Below are positions 1-5,144 of a DNA stretch of 9,692 bases, in pieces. The stretch is from Acidiluteibacter sp965660325. GTDB lineage: Bacteria > Bacteroidota > Bacteroidia > Flavobacteriales_E > Vicingaceae. Numbering within the stretch: the stretch's first letter is position 1; each line of letters begins with the position of its first letter. A program made the translations under genes and the position numbers. The notes under the pieces were generated by a model. The model was not told the DNA's origin. It saw only the letters and a program-made list of their open reading frames with translations, and ran no database searches. The stretch lies in assembly GCA_965660325.1 (NCBI GenBank), contig CBFHZL010000100.1, positions 1-9,692 on the forward strand, given 5' to 3'.

Positions 1-87
1 AATTATGTAGAAAATGGAGTTTATCTATTGACCTTGTACAATGAGCAAGGATCAACCCGTATAAAAATAGTTAAAAGCAGTAGATAG
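1..87 (+). CDS. C-terminal fragment of a probable type IX secretion cargo protein (type A sorting domain tail)
   Basis: Frame 1 is open from the first base and stops at TAG 85-87, giving 28 residues of a gene whose start lies outside the window. The tail contains VENGVYLLTLYNEQGSTRI followed by KIVKSSR. It has the pattern of the last beta strands of the Bacteroidetes type A T9SS C-terminal sorting domain: a Gly-Val/Ile-Tyr turn, alternating hydrophobics, an N/E-x-G turn, then a basic K-I-V-K ending. Such domains direct proteins that have crossed the inner membrane through the outer-membrane T9SS translocon and are then cleaved off. The cargo's own function cannot be told. It is followed after 51 bases by gatB, which has its own promoter-like box, so the two are probably separate units. 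Confidence is limited by the short length. Confidence 0.72.
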   Translation, partial: NYVENGVYLLTLYNEQGSTRIKIVKSSR

Positions 88-124
88 CAGCTTGAAATAA
101 AAGTGCATTCGCTTAAAATTTTGC

Positions 125-132
125 TAATTTTG
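125..132 (+). promoter_or_regulatory. Predicted gatB -7 promoter box (TAATTTTG)
   Basis: TAATTTTG matches the Bacteroidetes housekeeping -7 consensus TAnnTTTG. There is no good TTG at the usual -33 distance: only a TG at 104-105, 19 bases upstream, while the nearest TTG (92-94) is 30 bases away. If the box ends near -4, transcription starts around 136, only about 3 bases before the gatB ATG. Confidence 0.5.
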
Positions 133-138
133 AGCACA

Positions 139-1599
139 ATGGAAAAAGAATCAATTTACGATAAGTACGAAGCTGTTATTGGGCTAGAGATTCATGCTCA
201 ATTGATGACAGAGAGTAAGATGTATTGTGCAGACTCTACGGAGTTTGGCCTTACTCCAAACACCAATGTAAGCCCTGTATCGTTGGGTCATCCGGGTACA
301 CTACCCACTTTTAACACCAAAGCAATGGAATTTGGTGTAAAGATAGGATTAGCATGTGGCTGTGAAATTACCCACGAAAATCAATTTGCTCGGAAGAATT
401 ACTTCTATGCAGATTTACCTAAAGGATACCAAATCACACAAGATACCACGCCTATTTGCACCGGTGGCCACATCATGATAAAAGATGATGCAGGCAACCC
501 TAAAAAAATAGGATTGACACGGATTCATATGGAAGAGGATTCAGGTAAGTCGAATCACGACATGGATCCTTTCAAAACACTCATTGATCTTAACAGAGCA
601 GGCGTTCCATTATTAGAAATCGTAAGTGAGCCTGATTTAAGAACACCGCAAGAGGCCTACAATTACCTGACAGAGGTTCGCCAATTGGTGCGCTACTTAG
701 AAATCTGTGATGGAAACATGGAAGAAGGTAGTATGCGATGTGATGCCAACGTTTCAGTCCGCTTAAAAGGGGCAAAAGAGTTTGGCCAACGAACAGAAAC
801 GAAAAATCTTAACTCGATACGAAACGTTTTTCGTGCTATTAGCTATGAGATAAAGCGTCAAATTGAAGCTGTTGAAAGTGGAGAAGAAATTACACAACAA
901 ACCATGAACTTTGACGCCGTTTCAGGAAAGACTTCTGTTATGAGAAGCAAAGAAATGGCGCACGATTATCGTTATTTCCCAGAACCGGACTTACAAGCTG
1001 TTTACGTAGAGCAAGGCTATATTGATGATGTAAAAAGTATGTTACCAAAATTGCCAGCAGAACTAATTGAAAAATACACCAAGCAACTTAAGTTGTCCGA
1101 TTATGACGCTGAGTTGATTACAGAAGACAAGGCAATTGCTTTATACTACGAAGAGATCATAAAGCATACCGATAATTATAAGAGTGCTGCAAATTGGCTA
1201 ATGGGAAGTATTAAGTCTTATTTGAATGAGAATGCTCTTTCGATTGGACAATTTACTGTACCTCCTGCACAAATCGCAGGCCTTATAGCATTGATTGATT
1301 CAGGCAAGATAAACAATACCATTGGCGCACAAAAAGTGTTTCCTGAAATGGTTAAGAACCCTAATTTTTCAGCGGAAGAAATAGCAAAATCCAACAATTG
1401 GATACAAGACTCTGACTCTTCTTCTTTGGAAGGATTCATACAAGAAGCAATCGAAAAATACCCGGACAAAGTGACTGCTTACAAGGCAGGAAATAAAAAT
1501 TTACTTGGGTTATTTATGGGAGAGGTGATGAAAATTTCAAAAGGAAAGGCAGATCCAAAAATTACCAATCAATTACTAAGAGAAGCATTAGAAAAATAA
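139..1599 (+). CDS. gatB: Aspartyl/glutamyl-tRNA(Asn/Gln) amidotransferase subunit B
   Basis: GatB is the kinase and tRNA-binding subunit of the GatCAB complex. The complex converts mischarged Glu-tRNA(Gln) and/or Asp-tRNA(Asn) to the amide form in the cytoplasm, using ammonia channelled from GatA. The 486-residue product has the usual family length. Visible landmarks are YEAVIGLEIHAQL near residue 10, GHPGTLPTFN, NYFYADLPKGYQITQ, IHMEEDSGKSNHD, AGVPLLEIVSEPDL, MEEGSMRCDANVSVR and HDYRYFPEPDL. The C-terminal YqeY-like tRNA-binding tail contains NLLGLFMGEVMK and SKGKADP. I start at ATG 139. A GTG at 103 extends the frame by 12 residues with no family similarity and lies upstream of the -7 box. 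gatA and gatC are not in the window, so tRNA specificity cannot be judged. It probably leads a cluster with the next two genes. Confidence 0.96.
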   Translation: MEKESIYDKYEAVIGLEIHAQLMTESKMYCADSTEFGLTPNTNVSPVSLGHPGTLPTFNTKAMEFGVKIGLACGCEITHENQFARKNYFYADLPKGYQITQDTTPICTGGHIMIKDDAGNPKKIGLTRIHMEEDSGKSNHDMDPFKTLIDLNRAGVPLLEIVSEPDLRTPQEAYNYLTEVRQLVRYLEICDGNMEEGSMRCDANVSVRLKGAKEFGQRTETKNLNSIRNVFRAISYEIKRQIEAVESGEEITQQTMNFDAVSGKTSVMRSKEMAHDYRYFPEPDLQAVYVEQGYIDDVKSMLPKLPAELIEKYTKQLKLSDYDAELITEDKAIALYYEEIIKHTDNYKSAANWLMGSIKSYLNENALSIGQFTVPPAQIAGLIALIDSGKINNTIGAQKVFPEMVKNPNFSAEEIAKSNNWIQDSDSSSLEGFIQEAIEKYPDKVTAYKAGNKNLLGLFMGEVMKISKGKADPKITNQLLREALEK

Positions 1600-1600
1600 A

Positions 1601-2707
1601 ATGATGAAATCAGTTATTATCGGATTATCAGCAATCGCATTATTATCATCTTGCAGTAATGAAGAAGCCGCAGAAAATGATATTTCTGCAAATATTCAAA
1701 ACTACAATCAGCCACAAGTCATACTAGAAAAATTGTCGGAAGGTAAAATACTAGCCATCGACACCTCGACGGTAGACCCGCAAGGAAATTTTTCTTTTGA
1801 TGGAAGCATCGATGAGAAGTCATTTTATCGGCTCAATTTTAGCAACCAAGGCTTTGTTTTTTTTGTCAGTTCTCCGGAAGAGGTAATCGATATATCACTT
1901 GATGCAAACAACTATAGAGACTATACTATAACTGGCTCTAAAGATGCAGAAGTACTAAAAGCATTTAATGACGAAATGCTTGTTTTCTTTAATTATCAAG
2001 ATAGCTTGAATAAGGCATTTGGTCCTTATCAAACTCATCCGAAGAAAGATTCTATTATGACTGCCTTCAGAGCAAAATATCAAGCATCTGAAGTAAAAAA
2101 GCAAGATTTTATCACACGATTCTTAGACAATAATTCAAGCAGCTACGCCGCTATGGCTATCGTAGAACAGCTTGACAAGGACGCTTTTACTGATTACTAC
2201 ATTAAGGTAAGGGATGGATTAAAAGGAAATTATGCCGAAAACCCAACTTATAAAGTTTTCTCTGAGCGAGTTGATGGATTTAGTAAGCTAGCGGTTGGTC
2301 AGCCCATACCTGACATAGTATTACCAACTCCTGCGGGAGGCGAAATGGCACTATCTTCTCTAAAGGGGCAATATGTTTTAGTTGATTTTTGGGCATCTTG
2401 GTGCAAGCCATGTCGCATGGAAAATCCTAACATAGTAGCAGAATATGAAAAATACAAATCTCAAGGATTTACTGTTTTTGGTGTTTCTTTAGATAGAGAA
2501 AAAGCAGCCTGGACAAATGCTATTGCAGCTGACAACTTAGATTGGTCTCATGTAAGTGATTTGAGTTTTTGGAATTCATCAGTAGTTCCACAATTCGGGA
2601 TTGAAGGCATTCCTTTTTCTATCTTAGTAGATAAAGAAGGAAAAATTATTGCTAAAAATTTACGTGGACCTGCATTAGGTCGTAAATTAGACGAAATCTT
2701 TAACTAA
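1601..2707 (+). CDS. TlpA-like thioredoxin-fold lipoprotein with DUF4369-like N-terminal region
   Basis: This is a predicted cell-envelope thiol-disulfide protein of 368 residues. It opens with a lipoprotein signal: K3, a hydrophobic stretch, then lipobox LSSC with the lipidated cysteine at C18. Residues of about 25-130 look like the beta-rich DUF4369 region common in Bacteroidetes TlpA proteins (moderate certainty), followed by a helical linker. From about 230 there is an AhpC/TSA-Redoxin/TlpA domain with VLVDFWASWCKPCRMENPN, the redox pair C268 and C271 (CKPC), and the cis-proline loop GIEGIPFSILVD at P338. Family members reduce or isomerise disulfides in envelope proteins or cytochrome c maturation; the actual partner is unknown. 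The start ATG is 1 base after the gatB stop, so translational coupling is likely; a second ATG follows directly at 1604. The cysteine is followed by SNEEAAEND, which resembles a surface-export signal. Confidence 0.9.
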   Translation: MMKSVIIGLSAIALLSSCSNEEAAENDISANIQNYNQPQVILEKLSEGKILAIDTSTVDPQGNFSFDGSIDEKSFYRLNFSNQGFVFFVSSPEEVIDISLDANNYRDYTITGSKDAEVLKAFNDEMLVFFNYQDSLNKAFGPYQTHPKKDSIMTAFRAKYQASEVKKQDFITRFLDNNSSSYAAMAIVEQLDKDAFTDYYIKVRDGLKGNYAENPTYKVFSERVDGFSKLAVGQPIPDIVLPTPAGGEMALSSLKGQYVLVDFWASWCKPCRMENPNIVAEYEKYKSQGFTVFGVSLDREKAAWTNAIAADNLDWSHVSDLSFWNSSVVPQFGIEGIPFSILVDKEGKIIAKNLRGPALGRKLDEIFN

Positions 2708-2711
2708 CAGT

Positions 2712-3503
2712 TTGACCTCATCTTCCACATTACCTGAAGGTAAAAAGTTCTATTTCGCTTCTGATTTTCACTTGGGAGCGCCTAACTACGATGAGAGCCT
2801 CAAGCGAGAGAAACTGATCGTAAAATGGCTAGATGAGATAAAGTCTGATGCAGCAGAAATATTCTTAGTAGGCGATTTATTCGACTTCTGGTTTGAATAC
2901 AAGCACAGTATCCCAAAAGGTTTTGTGAGACTTCAGGGCAAAATCGCTGAACTTGTCGATAGTGGTATTCCCATTACACTATTTATCGGCAACCACGATA
3001 TGTGGATGTTCGATTATTTGCCAAAAGAACTTGGGGTTACGCTTCACCGCGATTCCATCCGAAGAACCATTAACGGAAAAGAATTTCTAATCGGTCACGG
3101 AGATGGATTGGGTCCTGGCGATCACGGCTATAAATTCATAAAAAAAGTATTTGCTAATCCTGTTTGCCAATGGCTATTTGCTCGCATACATCCTAATTTA
3201 GGAATAGGGATGGCCAACTTTTGGTCACAAAAAAGTAGAAATGCTAATCGGGAAACCGATGAAGTTTACCTCGGCGAAGAAAACGAATGGCTAGCCATAT
3301 ACAGTAAAGAGTTCCTCCAAAAGGAGCACATTGATTTCTTTATCTTCGGTCATCGACATTTACCACTTGATTTAAAAGTAGGTGAAAATAGCCGTTACAT
3401 CAACCTTGGTGAATGGATTAATTACAACTCTTATGGTGTGTTTGATGGCACACAATTTGAGCTAAAAGCTTACGGAGAGCCTAAAAAAGCTATTCCTCAA
3501 TAA
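2712..3503 (+). CDS. lpxH: UDP-2,3-diacylglucosamine diphosphatase (lipid A biosynthesis)
   Basis: This calcineurin-like metallophosphoesterase is predicted to cleave UDP-2,3-diacylglucosamine to lipid X and UMP at the cytoplasmic face of the inner membrane, in the Raetz lipid A pathway. All metal-site motifs are present: SDFHLG (D18, H20), GDLFDFW (D55, D58), GNHD (N94, H95), GHGD (H129) and GHRH (H214, H216). The length of 263 residues fits Bacteroidetes LpxH. The insert at about 135-190, rich in aromatic and basic residues, fits the lipid-binding cap. The start is unusual. No in-frame ATG lies before the first motif and an in-frame stop lies at 2688, so TTG 2712, 4 bases after the preceding stop, is the only common start codon. 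Coupled translation with the preceding gene is likely. LpxH is favoured over a generic phosphoesterase because of the GHRH motif and the cap, but motifs alone do not prove the substrate. Confidence 0.88.
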   Translation: MTSSSTLPEGKKFYFASDFHLGAPNYDESLKREKLIVKWLDEIKSDAAEIFLVGDLFDFWFEYKHSIPKGFVRLQGKIAELVDSGIPITLFIGNHDMWMFDYLPKELGVTLHRDSIRRTINGKEFLIGHGDGLGPGDHGYKFIKKVFANPVCQWLFARIHPNLGIGMANFWSQKSRNANRETDEVYLGEENEWLAIYSKEFLQKEHIDFFIFGHRHLPLDLKVGENSRYINLGEWINYNSYGVFDGTQFELKAYGEPKKAIPQ

Positions 3504-3709
3504 AACCCAAATAGTTTTCTTGCGATATCACTTCAACTATTGCTGAAGGCTATTTTTTCGTCCAAGCTCTTGGTGCTTTTACTTTTCGAGTAGGTTTGTT
3601 TTCCTAAGGCAAAACTCTATATCAAAAGCACACCTCCCAAAACAAGTATTACAAACAAAATCCTATAGAAGGAATTAACATTAATCATTCAGTTATAGAG
3701 AGCAAAGCC
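3504..3709. other. Gene-free gap between convergent lpxH and gap
   Basis: These 206 bases separate the 3' ends of lpxH and gap. I see no credible small gene. Two weak terminator-like structures are present. CCAA-GCTC-TTGG at 3562-3573, followed by TGCTTTTACTTTT, could serve lpxH. On the minus strand, TCCT-5-AGGA followed by TTTTGTTTG (about 3655-3675) could serve gap. An 8-bp inverted repeat, GTGCTTTT 3573-3580 with AAAAGCAC 3624-3631, encloses a smaller GTTTT/AAAAC pair (3598-3602, 3611-3615). None of these is strong, and repeats of this size are expected by chance in AT-rich DNA. Confidence 0.5.
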
Positions 3710-4696
3710 TTACCCAATTCGCTTCACCAATTCAATGATTCGATTGGAGTAGCCCATTTCATTATCATACCAGCCCACAACTTTTACGAGGTTACCAATA
3801 ACAGAAGTCAATTGAGCATCAAACACGCAGGAGTAAGGGCTACCAACGATATCGATGGAAACAATGGGGTCTTCAGTATATTCTAAAATTCCCTTTAAGT
3901 CAGTTTCTGCAGCCTTTTTGAAAGCTGCATTTATAACCTCTATACTTTCGGGATGCTTTACAACACAGGTAAAGTCAGTTAAAGAACCATCAGGAACAGG
4001 AACCCGAACACCAGCTCCACCTAATTGACCTTCTAAGCGAGGAAATATTTTGGTGATGGCTTTGGCAGCTCCAGTAGTAGTCGGGACGATAGATACTGCT
4101 GCTGCTCTTGCTCTCCTCAAATCTTTATGCGGTGCATCGTGTAGTCGTTGATCTCCGGTATAGGAATGAACGGTAGTAATATAACCACTTTCAATTTCAC
4201 ATAAATCATCTAAAATCTTTACCAAAGGTGCTAATGAATTAGTGGTACAAGAAGCATTGGACAATATAGTTTGATCAGCGATAACCTTATCATTAATACC
4301 TAAGACTACTGTTGCAACATCCTCAGAACTACTAGGAGCCGAGATAATCACTTTTTTTGCACCTGCCGTAAGGTGTTGACTAGCATCTTCACGTGTGCGA
4401 AAAAAGCCCGTAGACTCAATAACAACATCAATATCTAGCTCGTTCCATGGTAGATCTTTGGGCAACTTCTCAGAATATAACTGAGCCTTTACTCCATTGA
4501 TTAACAATCCATCAGAAAGCACTTCTACTGTACCATTAAAACGACCATGAACAGAATCGTACTTGAATAGATGACCAAGTGTATCAACATCTGCCAAATC
4601 ATTTATAGCGACCAACTGAATACCTTCATGTTGTTGCGCTACTCGAGCAGCCATTCTACCTATCCTTCCAAATCCATTTATTGCTAATCGTATCAT
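3710..4696 (-). CDS. gap: Glyceraldehyde-3-phosphate dehydrogenase, type I
   Basis: This glycolytic enzyme oxidises glyceraldehyde 3-phosphate to 1,3-bisphosphoglycerate with NAD+ in the cytoplasm. The 328-residue product is full length. It shows the Rossmann motif NGFGRIGR at residues 7-14, and N32-D33 ending the second strand, as in NAD-preferring enzymes. The catalytic loop SNASCTTNSLAP places nucleophile C150, and TVHSYTGDQR places general base H177. The anion-site region is RARAAAVSIVPTTTGAAKA. RVPVPDGSLTDFT and WYDNEMGYSNRI are the usual C-terminal signatures. I start at ATG 4696. An in-frame ATG at 4726 would add ten unrelated residues and lies upstream of the -7 box at 4714-4721. It sits on the same strand as rpmH, behind a strong terminator, so it is probably expressed from its own promoter. 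Confidence 0.96.
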   Translation of the reverse strand: MIRLAINGFGRIGRMAARVAQQHEGIQLVAINDLADVDTLGHLFKYDSVHGRFNGTVEVLSDGLLINGVKAQLYSEKLPKDLPWNELDIDVVIESTGFFRTREDASQHLTAGAKKVIISAPSSSEDVATVVLGINDKVIADQTILSNASCTTNSLAPLVKILDDLCEIESGYITTVHSYTGDQRLHDAPHKDLRRARAAAVSIVPTTTGAAKAITKIFPRLEGQLGGAGVRVPVPDGSLTDFTCVVKHPESIEVINAAFKKAAETDLKGILEYTEDPIVSIDIVGSPYSCVFDAQLTSVIGNLVKVVGWYDNEMGYSNRIIELVKRIG

Positions 4697-4713
4697 TCTA
4701 CTTGACTTTTTAT

Positions 4714-4721
4714 CAAAATTA
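4714..4721 (-). promoter_or_regulatory. Predicted gap -7 promoter box (TAATTTTG)
   Basis: Read on the minus strand, TAATTTTG fits the consensus TAnnTTTG and gives an expected start near 4710, a leader of about 14 bases before ATG 4696. The -33 region falls inside the rpmH terminator hairpin. There is only a TG (4740-4741) at 18 bases and no TTG, so the -33 half is poor. Confidence 0.5.
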
Positions 4722-4726
4722 AGCAC

Positions 4727-4759
4727 AAAAAAAAGGTCTCAGTAAAAACTGAGACCTTT
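4727..4759 (-). terminator. Strong intrinsic terminator of rpmH
   Basis: Perfect 12-bp arms AAAGGTCTCAGT (4732-4743) and ACTGAGACCTTT (4748-4759) flank a 4-base loop. On the minus strand the hairpin runs into an unbroken T tract (4734-4727, the first three bases in the stem). It begins 20 bases after the rpmH stop. This is the only textbook rho-independent terminator in the window. On the plus strand the hairpin is followed by AATTAT, not a T tract, so it is unidirectional. Confidence 0.9.
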
Positions 4760-4778
4760 AATTATCGAATTACTTCAA

Positions 4779-4937
4779 TTAGTCTTTATATGTCTTTTCG
4801 CTAGAAACAGTAAGGTTATGTCTACCTTTTGCTCTTCTTCTTGCTAATACTTTTCTTCCGTTAGCACTAGCCATTCTGCTTCTAAATCCGTGCTTGTTCT
4901 TTCTTTTTCTTCTTGATGGCTGATAAGTCCTTTTCAT
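4779..4937 (-). CDS. rpmH: Large ribosomal subunit protein bL34
   Basis: This 52-residue gene encodes bL34, a small, very basic protein of the 50S subunit bound to 23S rRNA. The product begins MKRTYQPSRRKRKNKHGFRS and continues RMASANGRKVLARRRAKGRH, the near-invariant L34 core, with the Bacteroidetes-type tail NLTVSSEKTYKD. The start is ATG 4937 and the stop TAA is at 4779-4781. Unlike the classic rpmH-rnpA-dnaA arrangement, neither rnpA nor dnaA is next to it. It is followed by its own terminator and then gap, and is divergent from an ABC transporter gene. It is probably a single-gene unit with a leader of about 75 bases. Confidence 0.97.
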   Translation of the reverse strand: MKRTYQPSRRKRKNKHGFRSRMASANGRKVLARRRAKGRHNLTVSSEKTYKD

Positions 4938-5015
4938 CTTTGTATTTTAATTTTGTAGCGTCCGATATATGGGGTTGCCCCTTATTAAAGTCCGCCGAGG
5001 GTTTTCTCAAACGGA
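4938..5015 (-). promoter_or_regulatory. Probable untranslated leader of rpmH with GC-rich segments
   Basis: If the box at 5019-5026 is used, the rpmH transcript carries about 75 untranslated bases, much longer than the other leaders here. On the minus strand the leader contains GGGG-CAA-CCCC (4971-4981), able to form a small hairpin, and CCTCGGCGGAC upstream of it. The segment CGGAC occurs twice (4990-4994 and 4960-4964 in plus coordinates), flanking that hairpin. The block is clearly more GC-rich than the surrounding AT-rich DNA. It may be a structured ribosomal-protein leader; I do not recognise a known family. Confidence 0.35.
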
Positions 5016-5018
5016 GAG

Positions 5019-5026
5019 CAAAAGTA
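5019..5026 (-). promoter_or_regulatory. Predicted rpmH -7 promoter box (TACTTTTG)
   Basis: TACTTTTG on the minus strand matches TAnnTTTG and is identical to the boxes of the ABC transporter and ribD genes. The expected start is near 5015. No TTG is visible at 17-23 bases upstream on that strand. Confidence 0.5.
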
Positions 5027-5097
5027 GAACTTTTTTAACTACTAATAAAATTTTATGAAAATTATTTTGTCAAAAAATCAATTGTTTTCCCCTTCAC

Positions 5098-5129
5098 TTG
5101 ACTGCAAATTTATATAATACTTACTTTTG
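5098..5129 (+). promoter_or_regulatory. Predicted promoter of the ABC transporter gene (TTG, 21 bases, TACTTTTG)
   Basis: This is the best complete Bacteroidetes-type promoter in the window. A -33 TTG (5098-5100) is separated by 21 bases from a -7 TACTTTTG (5122-5129). The expected start near 5133 leaves about 12 untranslated bases before ATG 5145. AAAGGA directly abuts the ATG, too close to be a normal ribosome-binding site. Confidence 0.7.
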
Positions 5130-5144
5130 CTCCAAATTAAAGGA

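Noticed and set aside
590..775. Open frame of about 61 codons on the minus strand within gatB
   Set aside because: It lies wholly within a well-supported gene, resembles no family I know, and has no promoter or start signal.
1218..1469. Open frame of about 83 codons on the minus strand within the 3' part of gatB
   Set aside because: It is antisense to the conserved C-terminal part of gatB and has no recognisable motif; it is a chance open frame.
3573..3631. Nested inverted repeats between lpxH and gap (8-bp outer, 5-bp inner)
   Set aside because: An 8-bp match separated by 43 bases is not rare in about 200 bases of AT-rich sequence, and no T tract follows it. I noted it in the gap entry but do not claim function.
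4948..4955. A plus-strand TAATTTTG promoter-like box upstream of the rpmH start codon
   Set aside because: It points towards the ABC transporter gene but lies almost 190 bases from its ATG, and that gene already has a complete promoter at 5098-5129. AT-rich DNA gives such matches by chance.
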